The notes under the pieces are model-generated. The model had not been told where the DNA came from, searched no databases, and was given only the letters and a program-made list of their open reading frames with translations. The position numbers and the translations under genes are program-made. A DNA stretch of 45,156 nucleotides from Candidatus Parcubacteria bacterium (GTDB lineage: Bacteria > Patescibacteriota > Patescibacteriia > Buchananbacterales > SURF-54): NCBI GenBank assembly GCA_003599635.1, contig QZIX01000017.1, positions 1 through 45,156 on the forward strand, written 5' to 3'. Below are positions 1-6,422 of the stretch, one piece after another (position 1 is the first letter of the stretch; every line of letters begins with the position of its first letter).

Positions 1-234
1 GTAAAGAAAAAAATCCCCGAAAGCGTGTCAATTTTCATTGCCCCGCAATCTTACAATGAACTAAAAAAAAGGCTTATCAAAAGAGGCTCGGATTCGATAA
101 AAACCATAGAAAAACGAAAAAAATTCAGCCAACAATGGCTCAGACAAAAAAAAGTTTATGATTTTGTAATAATAAATAAACAAGGGAAACTTAAAGATAC
201 CGTCAATAAAGTTTATGACATAATTAACAACTGA
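1..234 (+). CDS. gmk: Guanylate kinase, C-terminal part (5' end outside window)
   Basis: This frame is open from the first base and ends with TGA at 232-234, so the gene is cut by the window edge. The segment SIFIAPQSYNELKKRLIKRG, then SD..IEKR and YDFVIINK, is the usual C-terminal third of guanylate kinase (beta strand with a PPS-like turn, the ELxxRLxxRG helix, then the YDxVIxN strand). The enzyme phosphorylates GMP to GDP with ATP in the cytoplasm. The P-loop and GMP-binding parts lie upstream and cannot be checked. rplS follows with its own promoter. Identification rests on pattern recognition of a fragment, so it is good but not certain. Confidence 0.8.
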   Translation, partial: VKKKIPESVSIFIAPQSYNELKKRLIKRGSDSIKTIEKRKKFSQQWLRQKKVYDFVIINKQGKLKDTVNKVYDIINN

Positions 235-237
235 TAC

Positions 238-266
238 TTGACCGGAAATCGATTTTAGTATATAAT
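238..266 (+). promoter_or_regulatory. Promoter of rplS
   Basis: TTGACC at 238-243 and TATAAT at 261-266 are separated by exactly 17 bp, a near-perfect sigma70-type promoter. The start should fall near 273, giving a leader of about 30 nt before the rplS ATG. The -35 box begins 3 nt after the gmk stop. Confidence 0.75.
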
Positions 267-302
267 CTTTAAATCCTAATCATTAAATTTTAAATCATTT
301 AT

Positions 303-641
303 ATGGCAACTGATACCAAAGAAACCGGAACCGCGGTTAAACTTAAGCCGGGAATGACTGTGAGAGTCTACCAAAAAATTAAAGAATTGGGGGTAACGGG
401 CAAAGAAAAGGAAAGAATTCAGGCTTTTGAGGGCATAATAATTGCCAGAAAAGGCGGTAACAGCACCTCGGCAACTTTTACGGTACGAAAAATTTCCGAA
501 GGCGTTGGCGTAGAAAAAATCTTTCCCCTGCATTCACCTACTATAACCAAAATAACTCCCGTTAAGCAGGCAAAGGTCAGCAAGTCAAAGCTGTACTATT
601 TGCGCGGTTATAAAAAAAGATTAAAAGAATCCAAAGCTTAA
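303..641 (+). CDS. rplS: 50S ribosomal protein L19
   Basis: The 112-residue product matches bacterial L19 over its full length: [13 protein letters not shown] near the N-terminus, the [14 protein letters not shown] core, [21 protein letters not shown] and the C-terminal [10 protein letters not shown]19 lies at the 30S/50S interface of the large subunit. The length is normal. It has its own promoter upstream, and tRNA-Leu begins 32 nt after the stop, so the tRNAs may be co-transcribed with it. Confidence 0.97.
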   Translation: MATDTKETGTAVKLKPGMTVRVYQKIKELGVTGKEKERIQAFEGIIIARKGGNSTSATFTVRKISEGVGVEKIFPLHSPTITKITPVKQAKVSKSKLYYLRGYKKRLKESKA

Positions 642-672
642 AAAGAAAAAGCCGGCATTTAAAATCGTTTCT

Positions 673-756
673 GCTCTGGTGGCGGAATTGGTATACGCAC
701 AGGACTGAGGCTCCTGGCCATTTTTTGGCATGCGGGTTCAACTCCCGCCCAGAGCA
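673..756 (+). tRNA. tRNA-Leu (GAG)
   Basis: Acceptor GCTCTGG (673-679) pairs with CCAGAGC (749-755), with A as discriminator. The anticodon stem CAGGA/TCCTG encloses loop CTGAGGC, giving anticodon GAG. A long variable arm and the T-loop GGTTCAACTCC mark a class II leucine tRNA. CCA is not encoded. It stands 4 nt before tRNA-Val and, unlike the other tRNAs here, has no tRNA debris around it. Confidence 0.95.
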
Positions 757-760
757 TCTT

Positions 761-837
761 GGGTTTGTAGCTCAGTTGGTTAGAGCGCCTCGTTTACACC
801 GAGGAGGTCACAGGTTCGACTCCTGTCAAACCCACCA
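761..837 (+). tRNA. tRNA-Val (TAC)
   Basis: Acceptor GGGTTTG (761-767) pairs with CAAACCC (827-833). The anticodon loop TTTACAC gives TAC, and the T-arm is CAGGTTCGACTCCTG. The CCA end is encoded at 835-837. It sits directly after tRNA-Leu(GAG), probably in one transcript. Confidence 0.96.
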
Positions 838-909
838 TCACATTTCGATGTACCTGGATTTAGCAGAAATTGATAATATTAGTGATTATTTTCTATAAAT
901 AATAAATCT

Positions 910-1161
910 ATGTCAAGAATAATAATCGGTTTTGTCATAGTTGCGATAAGCGGTCTGATTGTTGTAAGATCCGAATGGATTTACCAAAATGTCGGCGCCA
1001 TTCCATGGGCAGAAGCCCATCTGCACGCCGAGGGCGGCAGCAGAATGATGTATAAACTGATCGGCGTTGTCGGCATAATAATCGGCTTTATGCTGATTAC
1101 CAATATGTTAGGTTCTATTTTATTATGGATTTTAAGTCCGCTTCTGGGTGTAAAAAAATAA
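910..1161 (+). CDS. Small two-helix membrane protein, unknown function
   Basis: An 83-residue protein with one hydrophobic segment at about residues 3-19, a short polar stretch containing IPWAEAHLHAEGGS, and a second hydrophobic stretch at about 48-77. The second stretch may be two short helices or one long one. The pattern resembles small conserved Patescibacteria membrane proteins of unknown role. A TATAAA-like box lies 10 nt before the ATG and there is no clear Shine-Dalgarno site. It is followed by about 300 bp of tRNA debris and AT-rich DNA. Confidence 0.65.
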   Translation: MSRIIIGFVIVAISGLIVVRSEWIYQNVGAIPWAEAHLHAEGGSRMMYKLIGVVGIIIGFMLITNMLGSILLWILSPLLGVKK

Positions 1162-1174
1162 GCATTTTTAATTT

Positions 1175-1209
1175 GGGCTGTTAGCTTAACTGGAAAGCGC
1201 CGCATTTGT
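1175..1209 (+). pseudogene. Degenerate 5' half of a tRNA-Ala
   Basis: GGGCTGTTAGCT followed by TAACTGGAAAGCGCCGCATT matches the first half of the intact tRNA-Ala at 1471 with only a few changes. Similarity stops inside the anticodon loop (CATTTG, then unrelated sequence). It contains no T-arm or 3' acceptor strand, so it cannot be a functional tRNA alone. The stretch 1210-1470 holds two AT-rich palindromes (around 1217-1229 and 1243-1262) and no gene that I can support. Confidence 0.7.
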
Positions 1210-1470
1210 CCCGAATCATTGTTTAACAATTCATAAACGTAGGTATCTGTAATGATACAGATAAAGAAATTAAAACTACGCAAGGCGGTTGCTGTAAAAT
1301 CAACAAAAAGATATTTGCCTTGGCAATTATTATATTTTGAAAAATTTGGAACAATAGCTGAATAAGTAAGAAAACGAGAGAAATAAATAAAATCATGAAA
1401 AAAACTGCTGTTGAAAATTTAATCCCAGTATCAATAATGGATTTGGTTGATTAGCTAGAAAAATTATGGA

Positions 1471-1547
1471 GGGCTGTTAGCTCAGTTGGCTAGAGCGCCA
1501 CATTTGCAATGTGGAGGTCGAGGGTTCAACTCCCTCACAGTCCACCA
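1471..1547 (+). tRNA. tRNA-Ala (TGC)
   Basis: Acceptor GGGCTGT (1471-1477) pairs with ACAGTCC (1537-1543, one G-T pair). Anticodon stem CCACA/TGTGG encloses loop TTTGCAA, anticodon TGC. The T-arm is GAGGGTTCAACTCCCTC. CCA is encoded at 1545-1547. It is flanked by a 5' half upstream and a 3' half downstream, both resembling degraded tRNA. Confidence 0.96.
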
Positions 1548-1604
1548 TAATTTTTCTAACAGTAACTTTAATCTCAAATTATCCGCCAAATCTATCGGGA
1601 CAAT

Positions 1605-1673
1605 GAGGAGGCTCGCCTCGCTGGAATTAATAAGGCACGGCAAAGCTGGTCACCGGTTCTAATCCAGGGGTCC
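1605..1673 (+). pseudogene. Palindromic element joined to a degenerate tRNA 3' half
   Basis: Bases 1645-1673 (GCTGGTCACCGGTTCTAATC and following GGGGTCCA) read like the variable loop, T-arm and acceptor 3' strand of a tRNA, but the T-stem does not close. The preceding bases 1611-1642 hold the GC-rich element whose GCTCGCCTCGCTGGAA is the exact reverse complement of 27882-27897 at the tRNA-Leu(UAA) locus. A second weak T-arm/acceptor-like stretch is at 1700-1725. The remaining bases up to 1770 show nothing else. Confidence 0.5.
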
Positions 1674-1770
1674 AAAGGACGTGTTATGAGAGTTTTTATG
1701 GTTTGAATTTTCACTGAGAGTCCATTATTAAAATAACAACGCGATTAATCACCTTAAAAGGTAATTTTGC

Positions 1771-1776
1771 TATAAT
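1771..1776 (+). promoter_or_regulatory. -10 box for leaderless gene at 1783
   Basis: TATAAT ends 6 nt before the ATG at 1783, so transcription should begin at the start codon itself. There is no Shine-Dalgarno site and no room for one. The same 6-nt spacing is seen at 21731, 26463, 31340 and 43650. Confidence 0.55.
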
Positions 1777-1782
1777 CCAGAT

Positions 1783-2235
1783 ATGACAATCCCCACCCAC
1801 CTCCTTGCCGGTATGGTAATCGGCAAATTGACTAATAACTACGGCGCGGCTCTAGCTGGTTCCGTCTTAATTGACCTTGACCATATAATTTCTTACTCCC
1901 AGCATAAAATTTTATTCAAACCAAAAGTTCTTTTAAAAACCATGCGAACCGAAAGTGATCCCTGGCAAGATCAAAGGAATATCTTACACAGCGTTTTTTC
2001 TTTTGCTATAATTATTATATTGCTGGCGCTGGTAAATTTCTCCTTTGGCTTGGTTTTCGGACTAGCATACATAGCGCATCTTACACTGGATATGTTCGAT
2101 AGTGCTGACTTTCACCCTTTCTTCCCTTTTAAGAAGATAAATCTAAAGGGTCCATTCAAATTTTTTTCCCTCTGTGAACTTTTAATTGATTTGGCTTTAA
2201 TCTTAACTTTATCCTTTTTAATTTTTAGCAAATGA
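1783..2235 (+). CDS. YdjM/DUF457-like membrane-bound putative metal-dependent hydrolase
   Basis: The 150-residue protein begins with IPTHLLAGMVIGKL and continues with GSVLIDLDHII, NILHSVFSF and YIAHLTLDMF. These His/Asp clusters (TH, DxDH, HS, H..LD) between hydrophobic helices are the pattern of the YdjM/DUF457 family of membrane-bound putative metal-dependent hydrolases. Four or so transmembrane helices are visible (about 8-30, 65-100, 125-148). Substrate is unknown. The downstream MFS gene starts 1 nt after the stop, so the two form an operon. Translation is probably leaderless. Confidence 0.7.
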   Translation: MTIPTHLLAGMVIGKLTNNYGAALAGSVLIDLDHIISYSQHKILFKPKVLLKTMRTESDPWQDQRNILHSVFSFAIIIILLALVNFSFGLVFGLAYIAHLTLDMFDSADFHPFFPFKKINLKGPFKFFSLCELLIDLALILTLSFLIFSK

Positions 2236-2236
2236 T

Positions 2237-2830
2237 ATGAATAAGACAATCAAACTCTTAATGATTTCCGACATTTTCGTCCTTACCGGCTTTGGATTAA
2301 TCGATCCTATTTTAGCCATCTTTATAAACGATAATATAACAGGCGGCAGTATTTTTACCGCCGGCATCGCCAGCAGCATCTTCTTAATCACCAAGTCATT
2401 TGTGCAGCTGCCTTTTTCCAGGCATGTTGATTCCCATGATGACGATGACGATTTAAAATGGCTCCTGCTCGGTACTTTAATGGTAACTTCAGTGCCGTTT
2501 TTTTATATTTTTGCCAAAAATATCGTGGTTGTTTATTTAGCGCAGCTTTTGCAGGGTATTGGCAGCGGTCTTGCCTATCCTGCCTGGCTGGGTTTATGGA
2601 GCACTCACCTTGATAAGAAAAAAGAAAGTTATGAATGGAGTCTTTATTCCACATCCGTAGGTCTGGGCACCGCGGTAAGCGCCAGTGTCGGCGCAGCAGT
2701 TGCCCAATATGCCGGTTTTAAATTAACCTTTCTAATCGTGGCGGCTATGTCTTTTTTCGGATGCACAATATTAATCTATTTGAAAAGAAACGAATCGCCA
2801 AAAAAAATCTCCGCCGCTTTTAAACAATAA
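2237..2830 (+). CDS. Half-size MFS transporter (six-helix)
   Basis: The 197 residues cover only one six-helix half of a major facilitator superfamily protein: TM1 with GFGLIDPILAIFI, the loop with RHVDSHDDDDD in place of the usual motif A, QLLQGIGSGLAYPAWLGLW (TM4), SLYSTSVGLGTAVSASVGAA (TM5) and a last helix at about 163-182. Full MFS proteins have about 400 residues. No second half follows, and the stop is followed by an independent promoter, so it may work as a dimer or be a truncated remnant. The acidic run of five Asp at about 68-72 is unusual. Confidence 0.75.
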   Translation: MNKTIKLLMISDIFVLTGFGLIDPILAIFINDNITGGSIFTAGIASSIFLITKSFVQLPFSRHVDSHDDDDDLKWLLLGTLMVTSVPFFYIFAKNIVVVYLAQLLQGIGSGLAYPAWLGLWSTHLDKKKESYEWSLYSTSVGLGTAVSASVGAAVAQYAGFKLTFLIVAAMSFFGCTILIYLKRNESPKKISAAFKQ

Positions 2831-2837
2831 ATTTTTA

Positions 2838-2866
2838 TTGCTGATATTGATTTTTTTTGCTATAAT
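2838..2866 (+). promoter_or_regulatory. Promoter of small basic protein gene
   Basis: TTGCTG (2838-2843) and TATAAT (2861-2866) are 17 bp apart. The transcript would begin near 2873 and include an 11-bp AT-rich hairpin (2890-2900 with 2914-2924) just ahead of the Shine-Dalgarno site. Confidence 0.7.
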
Positions 2867-2947
2867 TATATTAGAAATAAAAATTTTTTTAGAAGTTTTT
2901 TTAAAAAAAATTTAAAAACTTCTATTTACTGAAAGGGGGTGAGCAAA

Positions 2948-3031
2948 ATGGCAAAAAGAAAAAAAGCGAAGAAAGGAAAGAAAAAAGCCACTAAAAAGAA
3001 AAAGAAAGGTGGTAAAAAGAGAAGACGATAA
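2948..3031 (+). CDS. 27-residue lysine/arginine-rich basic protein
   Basis: A tiny reading frame encodes MAKRKKAKKGKKKATKKKKK followed by GGKKRRR. Support for it being real: a good promoter at 2838-2866, a very strong Shine-Dalgarno sequence (AAGGGGGTGAG, 2933-2943) 4 nt before the ATG, and a hairpin terminator at 3056-3086. It could bind rRNA or DNA, like the ribosomal THX peptide or histone H1-type tails, but I do not recognise a family and function is unknown. The promoter and ribosome site suggest high expression. Confidence 0.65.
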   Translation: MAKRKKAKKGKKKATKKKKKGGKKRRR

Positions 3032-3055
3032 GAAAAGCTTCTATTTCAAATAAAA

Positions 3056-3086
3056 CAAAAATTCGGCTTAAATCCGAATTTTTGTT
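3056..3086. terminator. Bidirectional terminator
   Basis: AAAAATTCGG and CCGAATTTTT form a 10-bp stem with U-tracts on both strands. It serves the basic peptide gene on the plus strand and the EndoQ-like gene (stop at 3111) on the minus strand. Confidence 0.8.
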
Positions 3087-3110
3087 ATTTTAGCTAAATT
3101 TACTCTAAAT

Positions 3111-4367
3111 TTATAACAACGCTTCCTGCTTTGGGAACAATTTTTCCATTTCTTTCGGATTAAAAACCGATACTTTGCCGTATACTCCGTCGTAGCCGGG
3201 CTGAACAAAAACTTCCCCCTTTTTCATTTTTTCCACGGCTGTGGCAATCTGAGGCAAGGTAATTTTTTTTAATTCTGCCGCCGACAAATCCAAAAGGATT
3301 TTAAATTCACTGCCGCCTTTTTTTATCAGATCAAAGTAAAAGTTATCCACAGTTTTTGTATTTTTTTGTTTTCCCAAAACTTCCGCAATTATTTCCTGAA
3401 GCGGTATAACGCTTCGATATGCTACTCGTCCTTTGCCATCGATTTTTTTTCTGTCCGCTAAACGGCAAACGCGGTTACTTACGCCTATAGTGAGCGGCTT
3501 TCTGCATTTAGGACACAAATTTTTATTTTTGAAAGACTCCCGGGGTGAAAAAACCACACCGCATCTGCTGTGACCGTCATAATGATATTTTCCTTCCTGG
3601 GGAAAAAATTCAATAGTGTAAAGAAATTTTTCCTTGTCGTTTTTTTTCAATATCTTGACCAAGCCGGCATAAGACAGGTTTTGGCTGTCGATTTCTAAAA
3701 CATTGGCTTCCCGGCCCAGATTCGACGGCGAATGGGCGTCAGAATTTGAAATTAAAGTTATATTGTCAAGCTCGGACCAGCGCCAGTTCATTTCGGGATC
3801 AGAGGACAGACCCGTTTCAATGCCGAAAATCCGCGGCGACAATTCTTCATAGCATTCTTTAATTGAATCAAAACCTGAAAATGAACCAAATATGGAAAAC
3901 CAGGGTGTCCAGGCATGGGCGGGAATAACCAGACAATCCGGATCAATATCCCAGAAAATTTTCGCCACATCTTTTACATCCAGTCCCAGAATAGGCCGGC
4001 CGTCCGATTTTATATTGCCGACTGAGTCCAGTTTCTTGTTTATCTTTTCGGCTGTTTCCAAAGAGGGTACAAAATATATTATATGTAAACGTCTGGTTTT
4101 TCCTTTCTTCGAATAAATACAGCTGATTTCCGTCGTCAGAATGAATTTTGTTTTTTTGTCACTGCCGCGCAGGGTATAAAGTCCGGAACCGTCGCTTTCC
4201 AGGTTGTTTTTCAATTCTTTAAACCAGCCGGGATGGGTTAAATCGCCTGAACCGACGATGTCAATGCCTTTGATTTTGCACCATCTTTCTATTTCAGATA
4301 AAACCATTTGACTGGAAGTGGCTCGTGAATATTTAGAATGGATATGAAAATCACAGATATATCTCAT
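3111..4367 (-). CDS. EndoQ-like PHP-domain endonuclease
   Basis: The 418-residue product starts with CDFHIHSKYSRATS, the PHP-domain metal-binding HxH motif, followed by GSGDLTHPGW, then PAHAWTPWFSIFGS, SNSDAHSP and a zinc-ribbon-like region (HSRCGVVFSP ... LCPKCRKPL) at about residues 265-300. This order and length match the EndoQ family (about 420 residues), which nicks DNA 5' of deaminated bases such as uracil and hypoxanthine. Databases often label the family 'DNA helicase UvrD' in error. It lies downstream of the glmU-like gene on the same strand, behind a weak hairpin. EndoQ was described mainly in archaea and a few bacteria. Confidence 0.8.
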   Translation of the reverse strand: MRYICDFHIHSKYSRATSSQMVLSEIERWCKIKGIDIVGSGDLTHPGWFKELKNNLESDGSGLYTLRGSDKKTKFILTTEISCIYSKKGKTRRLHIIYFVPSLETAEKINKKLDSVGNIKSDGRPILGLDVKDVAKIFWDIDPDCLVIPAHAWTPWFSIFGSFSGFDSIKECYEELSPRIFGIETGLSSDPEMNWRWSELDNITLISNSDAHSPSNLGREANVLEIDSQNLSYAGLVKILKKNDKEKFLYTIEFFPQEGKYHYDGHSRCGVVFSPRESFKNKNLCPKCRKPLTIGVSNRVCRLADRKKIDGKGRVAYRSVIPLQEIIAEVLGKQKNTKTVDNFYFDLIKKGGSEFKILLDLSAAELKKITLPQIATAVEKMKKGEVFVQPGYDGVYGKVSVFNPKEMEKLFPKQEALL

Positions 4368-4410
4368 ACATCAAACAGTTTAACACTAAAACAAATGATC
4401 TGACAAACAA

Positions 4411-4437
4411 AAAAACCTTAGTTTTCCCAGGTTTTTC
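4411..4437 (-). terminator. Hairpin between glmU-like and EndoQ-like genes
   Basis: On the minus strand, AAAACCT and AGGTTTT form a 7-bp stem followed by a U-tract. It is AT-rich and may act as a partial terminator after the nucleotidyltransferase gene. Confidence 0.45.
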
Positions 4438-4449
4438 TTTTATTAAAAC

Positions 4450-5184
4450 TTACAGCAATCTTTTAACTAATTCCAATTGTTCAGGTGTATTTACGCCGAC
4501 AGCTTCTTTATTTTCTATCGCAATTGATGTGACTTTCTTTCCCTGATCAATGGCAATTTTTACCAAATCAGTTATAAGATATTCTTTCTGCGCATTTTCG
4601 TTTTTCAGTTTATCAATATTTTGCCACAGCCATTCCGAATTAAAACAATAATATCCGGGATTGACCTCCTTAATTTTCAGTTGTTCCGGCGTTGCATCCT
4701 TTTTTTCAACAATAGCGAAAATTTTTCCGTCAACCCTCAGTATTCTTCCAAAATCGTAAAAAGACAGCCGCCAATCGTTAAAGTCTTTTACCGTTGTAGT
4801 CATCAAAGTAATGATGTTTTTATTTTTCTGATGCTCATCAAACAATTTCAAAAAAGTGGCCGGCGCAATCAGAGGATGATCGGCATACAAAACAGAAATT
4901 CCATCTTCTGTTTTTGGCAGTTTATTCTTGCAGACTGCGACAGCATGTCCTGTTCCCAGCGGCTCCTTCTGCAAAACATAATTTACCTCATCTCCTAAAA
5001 CCTGCCTGAACAAATCGCGGTTTTTGCCCACCACAATGACCGGTTTTTCACAAACACCGGATTTTTTTATTGAATTCAAAAGATGCCTTAAAATAGGCTG
5101 ACCGTTAATTTCTACCAGTGGCTTGGGGATATCTGATTTCATTCTTTTTCCTTTCCCCGCAGCTAAAATGATAATTTGCAGCAT
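4450..5184 (-). CDS. GlmU-type nucleotidyltransferase (uridylyltransferase domain only)
   Basis: The product has IIILAAGKGKRM with KPLVEINGQPIL, the signature of nucleotidyltransferases, then QKEPLGTGHAV, VLYADHPLI and NPGYYCF, all typical of the N-terminal half of GlmU, which makes UDP-GlcNAc from GlcNAc-1-phosphate and UTP. Full GlmU has about 450 residues with a left-handed beta-helix acetyltransferase; here the protein ends at about 244 residues, so that domain is absent. I start at the second Met (MLQIIILAAG) because it abuts the domain; an upstream ATG at 5205 would add 7 residues. Another sugar-1-phosphate nucleotidyltransferase specificity is possible. Confidence 0.75.
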   Translation of the reverse strand: MLQIIILAAGKGKRMKSDIPKPLVEINGQPILRHLLNSIKKSGVCEKPVIVVGKNRDLFRQVLGDEVNYVLQKEPLGTGHAVAVCKNKLPKTEDGISVLYADHPLIAPATFLKLFDEHQKNKNIITLMTTTVKDFNDWRLSFYDFGRILRVDGKIFAIVEKKDATPEQLKIKEVNPGYYCFNSEWLWQNIDKLKNENAQKEYLITDLVKIAIDQGKKVTSIAIENKEAVGVNTPEQLELVKRLL

Positions 5185-5292
5185 AAAAAAATAATTTTTA
5201 TACATTTACTTTAATGTCTTTAGACAGGTTTGTCAAAAAACAAAGAGGTTTAAAAAAACGGCCGGCAGACGTAACAGCCAAATTTCGGTAAT

Positions 5293-5790
5293 TTAATAAA
5301 TTTCAACCTTGAGCGTTCTTAATCCAAATTTCTGCGCCTCCTGCCGCGTCGGAAACCAAATATCGATTCTGTCGGGAAAACGCTTGTTCATTCTGTCGGT
5401 AATCAAAAAAATCTGATCGCCGAAATAATCCGGAATTTTTATATTGGTATAAAACGGCAAAAAATTAGCCGCGGCAATTCCCCACCTGACTTTGGTGCCG
5501 TTAGCCGTGGTAAAAGGATCCCCGTCGGTCTGGTCCGGTGTGCTGGAGTAAGCGGTTATTGTAATATACTTCACAATTCGTGGCTGTTTGTCCTTATTTT
5601 CAGGCAAATGGTTGATTTCGGCTGATTCTTGATTTGCAGCAATCATTTCAGAATCGCTCCCTGAAATGATTTGCCGGGCTAAAACATAATGTTGCGGGAA
5701 CAAATTGGTATAGCCAAAAATAGCTAAAATTACAACATTAAATAAAATTTTCTTATAAATTTGCGGCTGTTTTATTATTTTGTAGTTCAT
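5293..5790 (-). CDS. 3D-domain exported protein (putative peptidoglycan-active)
   Basis: The 165-residue protein has an N-terminal hydrophobic segment (about 14-33) serving as signal peptide or anchor. The C-terminal 90 residues contain ITAYSSTPDQTDGDPFTTAN, GIAAANFLPFYTNIKIP, ITDRMN and DIWFPTRQEAQKFG, the double-psi beta-barrel '3D' domain named for its conserved aspartates, found in lytic-transglycosylase-like and resuscitation-type proteins. It probably acts on the cell wall. It has its own promoter (5816-5844). Confidence 0.8.
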   Translation of the reverse strand: MNYKIIKQPQIYKKILFNVVILAIFGYTNLFPQHYVLARQIISGSDSEMIAANQESAEINHLPENKDKQPRIVKYITITAYSSTPDQTDGDPFTTANGTKVRWGIAAANFLPFYTNIKIPDYFGDQIFLITDRMNKRFPDRIDIWFPTRQEAQKFGLRTLKVEIY

Positions 5791-5815
5791 AATTGCTTTT
5801 TTAAAGTAACCAAGT

Positions 5816-5844
5816 ATTTAAGCATATTTTCAAATTTTTGTCAA
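5816..5844 (-). promoter_or_regulatory. Promoter of 3D-domain gene
   Basis: On the minus strand TTGACA (5839-5844) and TTAAAT (5816-5821) are 17 bp apart, about 25 nt upstream of the ATG at 5790. Confidence 0.65.
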
Positions 5845-5855
5845 TACTTACCTTT

Positions 5856-5887
5856 AAAAAAATTCCCATAACCAGAGGGAATTTTTT
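5856..5887 (-). terminator. Terminator after DUF2267 gene
   Basis: AAAAATTCCC and GGGAATTTTT form a stem with a 9-nt loop, followed by Ts on the minus strand, just after the stop at 5905. Confidence 0.75.
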
Positions 5888-5904
5888 CGTCTTATTTTTA
5901 TTTT

Positions 5905-6321
5905 TTAAAACAAATCTTTTAATTTTTTTGGCAGTTCTGCTTTTACGTCTTTAATTTCCCCTTCCGAAACATACCTTTCAAAAACACGAAAAACTCTTTT
6001 TATGAGTTCCGGGGTAGTCAGTTCAACTGAATAGAAAAAATTTTCCTGAACAATATTTATAAATTGTTCTTTGCTTATTTTTTTTGGAACAGCGGACGGT
6101 TTCCAGCCCTCATAATAAATTCCGCGGATAAGCTGCGGCAATTGCGCTCCAAAATCCGCCGCTTCTTCCACTGTTAGCCGGTCTCTTAATGTCTGCAAAA
6201 CGATTCTTAACGCCGCATATGCCTGCGCCTTGCGGTCTTCCCAGCCCATTTCGCTTTCAATCTCACGGAGAAACTGATTGCTTTTCTGAATGGTCGACGC
6301 AAAGGGGTCTTGAGATGCCAT
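5905..6321 (-). CDS. DUF2267 family protein
   Basis: The 138 residues follow the DUF2267 pattern: FLREIESEMGW, AYAALRIVLQTLRDRLTVEE, FGAQLPQLIRGIYYEGW and EQFINIVQENF. The family is all-helical and soluble and its biochemical role is unknown. The length is typical. It has its own terminator and sits alone between the 3D-domain gene and the aldolase operon. Confidence 0.8.
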   Translation of the reverse strand: MASQDPFASTIQKSNQFLREIESEMGWEDRKAQAYAALRIVLQTLRDRLTVEEAADFGAQLPQLIRGIYYEGWKPSAVPKKISKEQFINIVQENFFYSVELTTPELIKRVFRVFERYVSEGEIKDVKAELPKKLKDLF

Positions 6322-6377
6322 AATGAAAACTTAATACATTACCATTTAATAATAAAAAATAAAAATTAAGACAATAT

Positions 6378-6408
6378 TAAAAACCCTCCGCGGACAGGCG
6401 GAGGGTTT
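6378..6408 (-). terminator. Terminator of the glpX-fba operon
   Basis: On the minus strand CCCTCCGC and GCGGAGGG enclose a 6-nt loop and are followed by TTTTTAAT, 15 nt after the aldolase stop. It is a strong intrinsic terminator. Confidence 0.9.
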
Positions 6409-6422
6409 AAGTTTAAATTTGT

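Noticed and set aside
276-1283. Minus-strand frames at 276-533 and 981-1283
   Set aside because: They are antisense shadows of rplS and of the small membrane protein gene, with no ribosome site and no family match.
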